Assembly (NCBI GenBank): GCA_014376935.1
Contig: JACMQO010000126.1
Coordinates: 1 to 35,806 of the forward strand
Direction: 5' to 3'
Source: Bdellovibrio sp.
GTDB lineage: Bacteria > Bdellovibrionota > Bdellovibrionia > Bdellovibrionales > Bdellovibrionaceae
Length of the DNA: 35,806 nucleotides
The notes beneath the pieces are model-generated. The model searched no databases. It was not told where the DNA came from and saw only the letters and a list, made by a program, of their open reading frames with translations. Shown one piece after another: positions 9,291 through 18,049 of the stretch (positions are counted from its first letter, which is position 1; each line of letters begins with the position of its first letter). The position numbers and the translations under genes are program-made.

Positions 9291-11174
9291 TTAAAGCCTT
9301 GTCAAAGCCCCGGTCACTAAATTTTTATAGACCCAGGCTTTAACCCCCGCCCTTTGATCTAATTGCATCCGCTGAAGCTCGGGCTGAAATTGCTTTTTAT
9401 CAGCTTTGATTCCATCCATCAGCATTTGGATTAATTTTAAAGGCTTAGGTTGGGCCGCTTTAATTAAAGGTAAAGAAAGGGCTAAGCGCTGCTCGACCGG
9501 CGTAAAATCTGTACCGAACGGAAATGGTAAAAAAAGCTCTGCCGGGTACGAGTTTAAAAACCTTTTAATATTTTCTAAATAATTATTTCTGGCCCAAACC
9601 GGCACTTCATAAGTTTGTTTAATTTTACGTAATTTTTTTGCTTTTTTCACTAAGTCATCTTGAAACCTGGAATCAGCAATTTCGATCAATGCGCAAATAA
9701 CTTCTTCATCGGTTTTTCCGCGAAGACTGGCGATCCCGTATTCGGTCACAACCACATCGCGTAAATGTCTTGGAATCGTTAAGTGAGCAAAAGCCCAATC
9801 AATACTTGAAGTCGTTACCCCACGAGATGTGTGCGTGCTTCGAAGCATTAGAATAGATCTTGAATCCGGAAGTTCACGCGCCATCGCAACGAAGTTATAC
9901 TGCCCACCGACACCACTTACCACTTGCCCTGACGGCAATGTTTCAGAGGCGGCTCCGCCCAGTAAATCAACGCACATACAGGTATTAAAGAAACACGCTT
10001 TTTGCCTTTGTCGACGTAAAGCCTGTTCATGATTGTCATAAAGATCATTCACTTTAGAGACCCGGGTCATGCTAAACCCGGCCCGGTCCACTTCAGATAA
10101 ATTAAAAAGCCATTCGTACAATTTATTTGAACCTAAAAAAAAGGCACCGTGTAGGTAGCGTCTTAGTTTTTGATCCACATCAAAAATTTCACGTTTTAAA
10201 ATACCCGCTTTTCTTAAATGCATAAAAGCATCGGTGACAAGCTCACTGGTTCCGTACAAGCCCTTTTCAAACGTGTTTGTGAATAAATTTACTTTAGGCT
10301 TTACTTTTTCATTCCAAATTTTTTCGATCATATTTTTATACACATCATTTTTAGCATGGCGAAGCAAAGTGGCATGGACAATGGCGTCCGCTAACGAACC
10401 AATTCCAATTTGAATTGTGCCTTCATCTTGTAAAAACTGGCTGGCATGAATTCCTAGCATAAAATCAACGGTATCTAAAGGCGTCTGCGGAAGCGCAAAT
10501 AGCTTATGCTTAACCTGTTCTGAATTGACAATGGCATCAAAGAATTCGGGCCCGACTTCGGCGTCACCGCCCATAAAGGGAAGATCTGGATGAACAACTC
10601 CGATGATTAAAACTTTTTTCTGTGCATTATCGAATAGGTCAGCCACATCTAAGGTTAAATCGGGATTACAACTTAAACTGTAGGTGCTTTCACCGACAGG
10701 ATGCTTTTTTTCAGCAATCAATTGCACGATCACATCTAAATTTTCATCAAATAAATTCTGTGCAACATGGGTGTAGTTCAGCGACGTATAATTTCTTTGT
10801 GCTGATTCGACATTCATGTTTTGAGCCGCTTGCATATAAAACTCATGCACCGAAATATTGGACGGAATCTTTCTGTCTTTAGACTCTAATACATAATCAA
10901 GTTCAGGATAATCTTTTCCAAAGTGCCTTTCCGCATAGGGACCAATAAAGTTTTTTTCAAGTTCGACATGGGGATGAGGAACTTCTAAAGATAGGGCGGT
11001 TGAAATTTTAAGTTGAATCGAAGGGTCTTTTTTAGCCGTTTGGTAAATTAAATTTAAGAGCTGATTTGGTTTTCCGAGCCCTAATGGTGTGGCACAATGA
11101 ACATGCTTAGATGTGTTGGCAAAAATAAAGTTATTCGCATCTTCTAGGTTGGTGAAAAACTTGGTGCTTGGCAT
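9291..11174 (-). CDS. acetyl-CoA hydrolase/transferase family protein
   Basis: 627 residues. The N-terminal half carries the CoA-transferase fold (ATPLGLGKPNQLLNLIY early on). The C-terminal half has the family hallmark VVTEYGIASLRGKTDEE followed by LIEIADSRFQDDL, typical of the acetyl-CoA hydrolase/transferase C-terminal domain. Such enzymes move CoA between acetate and another acyl group or hydrolyse acetyl-CoA; the acyl specificity cannot be read here. It is longer than the about 430-residue 4-hydroxybutyrate CoA-transferases because of an insert around residues 270-390 and a tail. It lies 28 bases after the GreA-like gene in a same-strand run. Confidence 0.85.
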   Translation of the reverse strand: MPSTKFFTNLEDANNFIFANTSKHVHCATPLGLGKPNQLLNLIYQTAKKDPSIQLKISTALSLEVPHPHVELEKNFIGPYAERHFGKDYPELDYVLESKDRKIPSNISVHEFYMQAAQNMNVESAQRNYTSLNYTHVAQNLFDENLDVIVQLIAEKKHPVGESTYSLSCNPDLTLDVADLFDNAQKKVLIIGVVHPDLPFMGGDAEVGPEFFDAIVNSEQVKHKLFALPQTPLDTVDFMLGIHASQFLQDEGTIQIGIGSLADAIVHATLLRHAKNDVYKNMIEKIWNEKVKPKVNLFTNTFEKGLYGTSELVTDAFMHLRKAGILKREIFDVDQKLRRYLHGAFFLGSNKLYEWLFNLSEVDRAGFSMTRVSKVNDLYDNHEQALRRQRQKACFFNTCMCVDLLGGAASETLPSGQVVSGVGGQYNFVAMARELPDSRSILMLRSTHTSRGVTTSSIDWAFAHLTIPRHLRDVVVTEYGIASLRGKTDEEVICALIEIADSRFQDDLVKKAKKLRKIKQTYEVPVWARNNYLENIKRFLNSYPAELFLPFPFGTDFTPVEQRLALSLPLIKAAQPKPLKLIQMLMDGIKADKKQFQPELQRMQLDQRAGVKAWVYKNLVTGALTRL

Positions 11175-11202
11175 TTTAAAATGCTAGCACCACGAACCTA
11201 CA

Positions 11203-11682
11203 CTAACAAACAGAAAGAATTTCGTATTCGCGCTTTTGCCCCTGAGAATCAATAGTCGCGATTTCACCCGAGCGAAGTCCTAACAAGGCTTTACCGATGG
11301 GGCTGGCTGGCGTGATCACTTGAATTTTCTTATCTTCGTAATGAACAAAAAATCCTCCACCTTTCGGTAAAAATAGCAACCAACTGACCTTGCCGTTTGA
11401 TTCCACTTCAACGATGGCGGTCACCGCGACGGGGTCTTCTTCTTTAAAGTTTTTAGTTTGCTGAAATTTGCATATTGAAATGAGCTCTTCCACATCTTTA
11501 ACTCGCTGAGCCTGGGCACCGGCTAAATACGAGGCCTCAAGCGCTCGGGTGTCGTATTTATTTTCAGGTTTATTTTCTTCATTTGTCGCATCATCGTATG
11601 TGGCCAATGCAGCGTGTTTTAAGATGGCCAAATCTTTTTCGAGCTGTGCTTTTAATGTTAATAGAACGGAAGCTTTATCCAT
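11203..11682 (-). CDS. GreA/GreB-family transcription factor
   Basis: 159 residues with an N-terminal coiled coil (about 1-75) whose tip contains acidic residues in EENKPENKYDTR, followed by the Gre C-terminal FKBP-like domain with SPIGKALLGLRSGE. Gre factors enter the RNA polymerase secondary channel and stimulate cleavage of backtracked RNA using acidic residues at the coiled-coil tip. The DKYDTR-ALEASYLAG pattern differs from housekeeping GreA, so this is probably a paralogue whose target site on polymerase may differ. AAGG lies upstream of the ATG. Gaps of 24 and 28 bases to its neighbours suggest an operon. Confidence 0.82.
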   Translation of the reverse strand: MDKASVLLTLKAQLEKDLAILKHAALATYDDATNEENKPENKYDTRALEASYLAGAQAQRVKDVEELISICKFQQTKNFKEEDPVAVTAIVEVESNGKVSWLLFLPKGGGFFVHYEDKKIQVITPASPIGKALLGLRSGEIATIDSQGQKREYEILSVC

Positions 11683-11706
11683 AGAAGAACCTTTTTTTTT
11701 AAATTA

Positions 11707-13926
11707 TTATTTAAGCTGCTTTATTTTCTGACTATCACCGGCAAGCCATAAAATATCCATTGGCTCGAGCCGAAGCATCGATTCAGGATTTAAAATACGC
11801 TCTCCCGCCCGCTCAAGCCCCACAACGATCGCGCCGGCGGCCTCACGCAACCCTGAATCGCGAATTGTTTTATGTACGAACGGCATACCCTCTAAAATCT
11901 CGACGTGATGAAGACCGTAGTTTTCAATTTTTCCTGTTTCTTGTAAAACTTCCGTTTTAATAAATTCAGCAAAGCTTAAAATCTCGTGTTCGGTTCCGAT
12001 GACTCCGATGCGATCATTTGGAAAAAGTCGGTCTTTGCGCCCGGGGGCCGTAATAAATAGTTTTCCACGCTCGATCAATGCAACCGTGACTCCAAAACTT
12101 TCGCGCACTTTCAAATCTTGTAACCGCGTACCGGCAATTTTGGATTCAGGGGGAACAACAAAATAAGAAATGCGCGCATCCCATGGAGCTAAGGGGATCT
12201 GGGCCCCGACAGATTCGTTTTGATTTTCTCGTTCAGATAAGTTGGTTAAAAAATGTTTTTCAAACCAGAAATAAATTCCACGTAAGTATCTTGAAAACAA
12301 AAGTAAGAACGCAATCGCTAAAACTAAAGTAATTCCTGCGGCCAGCGGCAACGTAATAAATTTTTCGGTTAAAAAACCAAATAAAATAATTCCGGCTAAA
12401 ACGCGTAATACCTCAAGAGCCAGCAAAGCCGTTCTAAATTCGGCCACCAGCCATAGTTTTTTAATTTCTTCTTTATTTGACCTTTTCAATAATAGCGCCC
12501 AGAAAAATGGAGCCGTACAAATTAAAGTCACACACAGGTTTATCGTATTCAGCCAGAAGACTTCACCGACATAGGGAGCTAATACTTTTGGTAAATACTT
12601 GGCCGTGATCGAAAAAATTCCGACGATCATAACAATATTTGTGATGATTCGACTTAAATAATACCATAAGGCAATCTTCCACTCGCCACGCCCAGATACT
12701 TTTTCAGTCGAGTCACTGTATTTTTTAAGAGAGGTTCGCAATTTTGCTGGCAATTGTTTTTCAATCCACAGATACACTGAGTCTGACGATTTAATTAGAT
12801 AGGGTGTGGTAAAAGTCGTTACGACCGAAACACCAACCGCAATCGGGTACAAGAAATCGCTTGTGACTTTTAATGTTAAGCCTAAGGTTGCGATGATAAA
12901 CGAGAACTCTCCGATCTGGGCTAAGCTCATACCAGCCTGCGTGGCATGGCGTAAACTTTTTCCAGAAATCAACGCGCCAACAAACGTTGTAAAAAACTTT
13001 CCGAAAATTGTAATAGCCGTCAAAATGGCGATTGGCCCGGCGTACTCGAGTAAGATTTTCGGATCAATTAGCATTCCGACCGAAACGAAAAAGACGGCGG
13101 CAAATAGATCTTTCACCGGGGTAATCAGATGCTCGACCTTTTCGGCTTCAGTCGTTTCGGCAAATATGGATCCCATAATAAATGCGCCCAAGGCTGGTGA
13201 AAAACCGGCATTGGTTGAAAGCACAACCATCATGAAACAAAATCCAACACCGACTACTAAAAGCATTTCGTCACTGGCATGCTTTCGAATGGATTTAAGA
13301 AGCGATGGTAAAAGAAAAATTCCGCCCAAAAACCAAAGTAAAATAAAGAAACCTAATTTTCCGGCAGAGATCAGGAGCTCAGAACCGTTAAACTGATTCG
13401 TCACCGCCACGGTTGATAATAAAACTAAAAGTAGAATGGCGGCTAAATCCTCAACGATCAAAATACCGAATACAAAACTAACAAAGCCGCTGCCTTTAAC
13501 GCCGGCCTCTTCAAAAGCGCGGATGATAATTGTCGTTGAAGAGATCGCTAAAATTCCACCTAAGAAAAGGCTATCCATTGTCGACCAACCAAAAAACTGA
13601 CCGGTCGCAAATCCCAACAGAGTCATCCCGATCACTTCAACAAAAGCCGTCACCGAAGCTGAGCCCCCGACTTTAATTAATTTTTTAAAACTAAACTCAA
13701 GCCCTAACGAGAACAATAAAAAGATGACCCCAATTTCGGCCCAGATTTGAATATTCGGAAGATCTGTGACCGTTGGAACTAAATTGACATTGGGACCAAC
13801 CAAAAGGCCCGCGACGATATAACCTAAAACAACGGGTTGGCCGATTTTACGACAAAGAATCGTCACGAAAGCCGCCGTCATAAGGATAATGGCTAAGTCT
13901 TGAATAAGCGCAGGAAGATGGGTCAT
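11707..13926 (-). CDS. CPA2-family cation/proton antiporter with two RCK_C domains
   Basis: 739 residues. Residues about 1-380 form the Na+/H+ exchanger fold of the CPA2 (KefB/KefC-like) family, with motifs such as VVLGYIVAGLLVGP, the FLLFSLGLEF segment and SFALGAF-like FSPALGAFIMG. A further cluster of about four membrane helices follows (about 420-560). The cytoplasmic end contains two TrkA-C (RCK_C) domains, about 585-655 and 665-739, but no Rossmann TrkA-N domain, so NAD binding as in KefC is not expected. Probable inner-membrane K+ or Na+ efflux. It heads a minus-strand run of six genes. Confidence 0.88.
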   Translation of the reverse strand: MTHLPALIQDLAIILMTAAFVTILCRKIGQPVVLGYIVAGLLVGPNVNLVPTVTDLPNIQIWAEIGVIFLLFSLGLEFSFKKLIKVGGSASVTAFVEVIGMTLLGFATGQFFGWSTMDSLFLGGILAISSTTIIIRAFEEAGVKGSGFVSFVFGILIVEDLAAILLLVLLSTVAVTNQFNGSELLISAGKLGFFILLWFLGGIFLLPSLLKSIRKHASDEMLLVVGVGFCFMMVVLSTNAGFSPALGAFIMGSIFAETTEAEKVEHLITPVKDLFAAVFFVSVGMLIDPKILLEYAGPIAILTAITIFGKFFTTFVGALISGKSLRHATQAGMSLAQIGEFSFIIATLGLTLKVTSDFLYPIAVGVSVVTTFTTPYLIKSSDSVYLWIEKQLPAKLRTSLKKYSDSTEKVSGRGEWKIALWYYLSRIITNIVMIVGIFSITAKYLPKVLAPYVGEVFWLNTINLCVTLICTAPFFWALLLKRSNKEEIKKLWLVAEFRTALLALEVLRVLAGIILFGFLTEKFITLPLAAGITLVLAIAFLLLFSRYLRGIYFWFEKHFLTNLSERENQNESVGAQIPLAPWDARISYFVVPPESKIAGTRLQDLKVRESFGVTVALIERGKLFITAPGRKDRLFPNDRIGVIGTEHEILSFAEFIKTEVLQETGKIENYGLHHVEILEGMPFVHKTIRDSGLREAAGAIVVGLERAGERILNPESMLRLEPMDILWLAGDSQKIKQLK

Positions 13927-14007
13927 GCCCTATCGTATGTATAAAAAAAATTTTGAGCAATCATTCATGTCGTCAGTCTATATTTACATATAATATACAT
14001 ATTTTAT

Positions 14008-14021
14008 TTGACGCCCGTCAA
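14008..14021. promoter_or_regulatory. palindrome overlapping a possible -35 box of the umuD-like gene
   Basis: TTGACG-CC-CGTCAA is a perfect 6-bp inverted repeat with a 2-bp centre. Its left arm can act as a -35 hexamer, with AATACT 17 bases downstream as a weak -10 for the S24-family gene at 14098. This arrangement suits a repressor operator. It does not match TTACN3GTAA, the LexA site I recall for Bdellovibrio. Confidence 0.4.
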
Positions 14022-14097
14022 GCCCCTTTGAATACTTATAGAAAGTCATTTTTAAAAAAGCGTTAACCTGACTGATAACAAAATAGAGAGGTCCATC

Positions 14098-14475
14098 ATG
14101 AACATAGAGAAAATCCAACAAAAGATCGTGCGGTCAGATATGTACGCCTTAAAAAATGTTGAAATATTATCGATTGATGAAATGAGTTTACCCAAAACGG
14201 CCCGACTTCACGTGAAAGCGTTAGGAAATTCGATGGTCGGCGCCGGTATTTTTGCAAACGATTTACTTATTATTGATCGATCGCTGGAAGCCGAAGATGG
14301 ACACGTGGTTTTAGCGTTAGTTTACGGGCAATTTACTTTGAAGCGATTGCAGTTAACAAACGGGAAAATTTTTTTACTTCCTGAAAATAATGAATACAAA
14401 TCATTTGCTATAACTTCTGATTGTGATTTTAAAGTTGTCGGAGTCTTAATATTTAATATACACAAGCACATTTAA
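14098..14475 (+). CDS. UmuD-like S24-family protein lacking a cleavage site
   Basis: 125 residues, start supported by GAGG. The S24 fold is clear: GNSMVGAGIFANDLLIIDRS holds the catalytic Ser (Ser45) and QFTLKRL the Lys (Lys83), 38 residues apart against 37 in E. coli UmuD. UmuD self-cleaves at Cys-Gly near residue 24 to give UmuD', which acts with UmuC in translesion synthesis. Here no Ala-Gly or Cys-Gly precedes the Ser, and the N-terminal arm (44 residues) is nearer UmuD' length. No DNA-binding helix-turn-helix is present, so it is not LexA. No umuC follows; the next gene is convergent with zero spacing. Confidence 0.8.
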   Translation: MNIEKIQQKIVRSDMYALKNVEILSIDEMSLPKTARLHVKALGNSMVGAGIFANDLLIIDRSLEAEDGHVVLALVYGQFTLKRLQLTNGKIFLLPENNEYKSFAITSDCDFKVVGVLIFNIHKHI

Positions 14476-14751
14476 TTATTGGAATTGTTTATTTAATTTG
14501 GTCCATTCGCCTTGAGTTAAAAAAGTCAGGGATTCTGAATTAGGATCGAAGGCCAATACAATTTCTTTTTTCTGAATTCTAATTTTTAAATTTTTAATTT
14601 TTTGTTCAAGCGACAATTCGGTATTTCCGTAGTCAGTTCCTTCGCGAAGCACAAAAGACTCGAGAACATTTTGCAGCGCTTCAGGACTAAGCGCTTCGGG
14701 GGCAACTAAAATAGGTGGAATGACTTCTGGTTTTTGTGAATCCATAACCAC
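14476..14751 (-). CDS. YheU family (UPF0270) protein
   Basis: 91 residues. ESFVLREGTDYGNTELSLEQK is nearly the core of E. coli YheU, where the motif reads SFVLREGTDYG followed by LEQKV. E. coli YheU is about 72 residues; this copy has about 18 extra N-terminal residues rich in Pro and Glu. The function is unknown as far as I know. Its stop abuts the stop of the umuD-like gene on the other strand, and it follows the JmjC gene by 29 bases, so it probably ends that operon. Confidence 0.85.
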   Translation of the reverse strand: MVMDSQKPEVIPPILVAPEALSPEALQNVLESFVLREGTDYGNTELSLEQKIKNLKIRIQKKEIVLAFDPNSESLTFLTQGEWTKLNKQFQ

Positions 14752-14780
14752 ATCATGCTGTTTCTGCTAGCCCGTTTCAA

Positions 14781-16043
14781 CTAAGAAATAGGTTTTACTT
14801 TTGTGACCTTATGCATTTGAAATAAATTTTGTAGTAGCGCAAAGATTTCATTTGTTTTCGAAGCTTTTTCTAAAATACTTTTTACTGAAAAAGATGTTCC
14901 TGAATTTATGATTTCAACCATGTGCCGATTTATTTTTGTATCTGCAAGGTAAAAGAGGTCTCCGTGTGCTGCTAAACACAGTGTTTTATCGTTTAGCTTG
15001 GCCCAATGAATTGGATTTTTTAAATGCCCTTGCAGCCAATCCCTTTTTAGAAGTATTAAGTTACGGTTCGCCTTGATCGCGCTTTTAAAACCATTTTTCG
15101 AATTAGTTTTAAGCCACTGTTTCATAAATAAATCATTGAGTTCATTTTTTGAAATAGCACTGATTTGACTGACAGAGGCCGTCATCAAATCCGGTATTTT
15201 AGAAATGAAACCATTTTTTTTAACAGGAGTCTGAAATGAAATGAATTTTTCTAACCCTGCCTGACCTAATTTAGAAACCAAAAGTGTTTGCAACGTTTCA
15301 ATCACGATTTCAGAGAAAGGTTGATCGACCCAGACGCCCAAACTCCATGTGGCACTAAATGATCCATCAGATTCAGCAATATGCCACGAGTGCGACGGCC
15401 AATAAGTTAAATCTCCAACCGCCACATCCATGACCGACGACGCTTTAAGGTGCGGCTTATAATCAAAAGCCAACTCAAGATCTGGATGTTTTTTCACGTA
15501 GCTAGTATCCCACAACCGAAATTTTTTATGACCTACAACCGGGATACTGAAAACACCGCACCCATCAACGTGAACTCCGAATGGCGTTTTTTTGTAATTA
15601 CCTAAATACAAACCAATTTCAGCCTGACGATTTGGAAAGCCAACCTGACGATAAAGCCCATTCATAAAATCGCCCAACACATTCCATTGGTCGGCACTGA
15701 CCTGAATAAGCTCATCACAAACCAAGCAGTAATCTGGAAAAAGTTTTTCCATCCGCTGGTGATAACCCAGCAAAGATTTATCCTTTTTAACGGGTAAGGC
15801 CTGCAAGACTTCACTTTGATATTGTGATTCACCATCAATATAAAATTTTAAGCCGACGGCCGTTTTCGTTTTTCGGCAATGATCGCTGTACTGCACCAAC
15901 CAGTTAAAAACTTGATCGGCATCAATTTTAAAAAGATCAGACTTTGCTTGCAAGTAAACGACTGGTTTTTTTTGCCAAACCGTTTTTGCAAACTGACTCC
16001 AGAACGCACTATTAAGTGTTATGTTACGGTGATTTTTAATCAC
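14781..16043 (-). CDS. JmjC/cupin-type 2-oxoglutarate oxygenase
   Basis: 420 residues. The double-stranded beta-helix iron site is visible as HVD in TPFGVHVDGCGVF (about residue 177) and the distal His in WPSHSWHIAES (about residue 225). This matches JmjC/cupin-8 oxygenases, a group including ribosomal protein hydroxylases such as YcfD. The C-terminal 180 residues look like a dimerisation plus winged-helix region as in YcfD-type enzymes, but that part is a guess. Substrate unknown. The GTG start abuts the yehS-like stop (TAAGTG), indicating translational coupling. Confidence 0.75.
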   Translation of the reverse strand: MIKNHRNITLNSAFWSQFAKTVWQKKPVVYLQAKSDLFKIDADQVFNWLVQYSDHCRKTKTAVGLKFYIDGESQYQSEVLQALPVKKDKSLLGYHQRMEKLFPDYCLVCDELIQVSADQWNVLGDFMNGLYRQVGFPNRQAEIGLYLGNYKKTPFGVHVDGCGVFSIPVVGHKKFRLWDTSYVKKHPDLELAFDYKPHLKASSVMDVAVGDLTYWPSHSWHIAESDGSFSATWSLGVWVDQPFSEIVIETLQTLLVSKLGQAGLEKFISFQTPVKKNGFISKIPDLMTASVSQISAISKNELNDLFMKQWLKTNSKNGFKSAIKANRNLILLKRDWLQGHLKNPIHWAKLNDKTLCLAAHGDLFYLADTKINRHMVEIINSGTSFSVKSILEKASKTNEIFALLQNLFQMHKVTKVKPIS

Positions 16044-16511
16044 TTAGTGATGACCACGTAATCGAATCGTAAGCCCTTTTAGAAAGTAGCGAAGCACCTG
16101 ATCGCCACACTCGCGGTAGTTTGAGTGCCCTTGGCGACGTAAAAAGGCCGTGAGTTCATGCTTACCTATTTTAAAGCCCGCTTTATCAAATATTTCATGC
16201 ATGTCGTCCTCTTTTAATTCAAAGGCTACGCGCAATTTTTTTAATATCGTATTATTTGAAATTGGAAAATCAAAAGGAACCGGCGGACGATCTTTGTCTT
16301 TACCGCGCTTCAGATAAATAAGACCATCTAAGAAATGAGCCATCGTTTTATCATCACAGTTTAAATATTGAGGATCTTCATCTTTGAGAAGAAAATCTTG
16401 AACGTCTTTTAAAGTAATTTCTAAATCAGCTAATTTAAAAATTTCGACAATTTTTTTATCGCTGATATTAAGCATGTAGCGAACACTACGAATCACGTCA
16501 TTATTTATCAT
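16044..16511 (-). CDS. YehS family (DUF1456) protein
   Basis: 155 residues consisting of two copies of an about 70-residue unit: NNDVIRSVRYMLNISDKKIVEIF and SNNTILKKLRVAFELKEDDMHEIF. Each unit continues into a helix and an FLDGLIYLKRG or FLKGLTIRLRG ending. This duplicated layout and length match E. coli YehS (DUF1456). Function unknown. It is the first gene of the minus-strand group YehS - JmjC - YheU; all three families also occur in gammaproteobacteria, although I do not recall them clustered there. Confidence 0.85.
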   Translation of the reverse strand: MINNDVIRSVRYMLNISDKKIVEIFKLADLEITLKDVQDFLLKDEDPQYLNCDDKTMAHFLDGLIYLKRGKDKDRPPVPFDFPISNNTILKKLRVAFELKEDDMHEIFDKAGFKIGKHELTAFLRRQGHSNYRECGDQVLRYFLKGLTIRLRGHH

Positions 16512-16559
16512 GACGCATATGAACCCATTCTACCTATTGAATCAAGAATTTAGTGGCGG

Positions 16560-17457
16560 CTAGGATTTCAACTCAACGCAATTTCGGTCTATGATTGCAC
16601 TGACCGTTTGCAAATTTAAGGGTTTCGTTAAGTAGTCTACCATTCCCGCTTGTAAGCATTTTTATTTCTCGCCTGGAAGAGCACTAGCCGTCATCGCAAC
16701 GATGGGCGCAACTTTACACCTATCTGTTCGAGCTCTAATTTTGCGGGTAGCTTCGTAGCCATCCATTTCGGGCATTTGACCATCTAAAAATATAAGATCA
16801 AATGGCTTTGAAGCCGAATTCAATTCCTTAAGAACTTCAAATCCATTTTCAACCACACTAGCGTCGTGCCCCAGTTTTTCAAAAATATTTTTTATAATCA
16901 TTTGATTAATTTGGTTATCTTTGTCGACTAAAACATTCAAAGTCCTATTTTTTTGCAAAACGGGTCCTGCCGCCATAGAAGAACTAGAAACAATGGAATC
17001 AAGTTCTAATTTAACCGTAAACCGAAAAACAGAGCCGTCACCCAGATGACTAATTACCCCGTCAGGGCTTTTTCCTAATAAGCATTTCGGTTTTTTGATA
17101 AAATTGAAATGCTAATGCCGGGACGTTCTTGTAAAGGAACTGCTAAATTGGCGACAAGATTTTTAGCGCACTTCCAACTTAAGTGACTTCCTAAAACGCC
17201 AATGACCTTTCCTTTGCAGTCATGAAGAGGATCAGCGATATCGACAAAACGTTTTGGCCTTCTAGAGTGCGGCCGCACTGGCTAGTACTTTACTCTTGCT
17301 GTCGACAATTTCAATCCAAGCAAATTCGAGAAATATGATTAACCGCAATCCAAGTCAAAAGGAGAGTAAGGGTAAACACACTAAGTGCCGTCGTCATCTG
17401 AGATCGATAGACTATGTCAGCATTTAATTTTTTGAATAAATTTTTAATGGCGTGCAC
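16560..17457 (-). pseudogene. decayed hybrid sensor histidine kinase
   Basis: Fragments follow the order of a hybrid kinase on the minus strand. From about 17457: a membrane segment (VFTLTLLLTWIAVNH), a sensor-domain start in a shifted frame (FAWIEIVDSKSKVLAS), then the sensor end (RFVDIADPLHDCKGKVIGVL). In-frame with the receiver is the last piece of an ATPase domain (HLGDGSVFRFTV), leading to a receiver domain with LIFLDGQMPEMDG. HisKA and nearly all of the ATPase domain are deleted. The receiver is interrupted by TAA after LPGEK, yet its end (KCLQAGMVDYLTKPL) continues in the same frame to a TAG at 16560. At least two frameshifting gaps, one large deletion and one nonsense codon make it dead. 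Confidence 0.88.
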
Positions 17458-17557
17458 GGGGTTATCATGACAGACTACAACTAAAGCAGACAACGTAAGT
17501 TCGTTTAATCTAAACGAGAGTCGTGTCTGAATTCTTTTGATTCTAAAAGGAAACTTT

Positions 17558-17902
17558 ATGGCGTTAGACAAGACGGCTTTAGATTCGATACGAGAGATCG
17601 ACCCGGATGGCATCTTAGGCCTTATCAAAGATGTTATTAAAGTTTTTATTGATTCTATGCCGACGGAATTAACCGAATTAGAAACTCATCACATGGCCAA
17701 CCTACCCTTAGAAATGGCTCAAACGGCTCATCGATTTAAGTCGTCGTGCCAAACCGTTGGAGCCACAGACATGACTCTGCTTCTAAGAGAAATTGAAACG
17801 AAAAAAAATGAACTGACATTCGATCAAAGAGAAAATATTTTAGTTCAAATTAAGGCTTTAGCAAAAACTGTGGAAAGCGAACTTCACGAACTAATTAGCT
17901 AA
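17558..17902 (+). CDS. HPt-domain phosphotransfer protein
   Basis: 114 residues from the ATG at 17558, chosen over the track's 17537 because AAAAGGA lies just upstream. A single four-helix HPt domain with the phosphorylatable His at residue 58 in AHRFKSSCQTVGA, matching the family's AHxLKGSS motif. HPt proteins relay phosphate from a hybrid kinase receiver to a response regulator. It is divergent from the decayed hybrid kinase, which was presumably its partner. The HPt itself is intact, so it may now work with another kinase or be starting to drift. Confidence 0.88.
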   Translation: MALDKTALDSIREIDPDGILGLIKDVIKVFIDSMPTELTELETHHMANLPLEMAQTAHRFKSSCQTVGATDMTLLLREIETKKNELTFDQRENILVQIKALAKTVESELHELIS

Positions 17903-18049
17903 TTTTTTTCATCTGAGGACGAAATGAGAATCATCCATTAGAGTTGCCCGCATGCTAAGCTAAAGCGCGCTGCGCATTGGATTTACCTTGTTGATCTAAC
18001 TAGGAATCGCTAAAAAACAGTCTTTACAACCAGACCACAAAGGATATTT

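Noticed and set aside
12806-13396. 196-residue plus-strand ORF
   Set aside because: Lies wholly antisense to the antiporter gene, whose membrane helices and motifs are clear; the composition is that of a reverse-frame shadow.
17266-17279. AGTGCGGCCGCACT, a 14-bp palindrome with a NotI site next to a TCTAGA sequence, resembling vector polylinker
   Set aside because: Flanking sequence on both sides reads as the decayed kinase sensor domain, and no further vector-like sequence is visible, so chance is more likely. Read-level checking would settle it.
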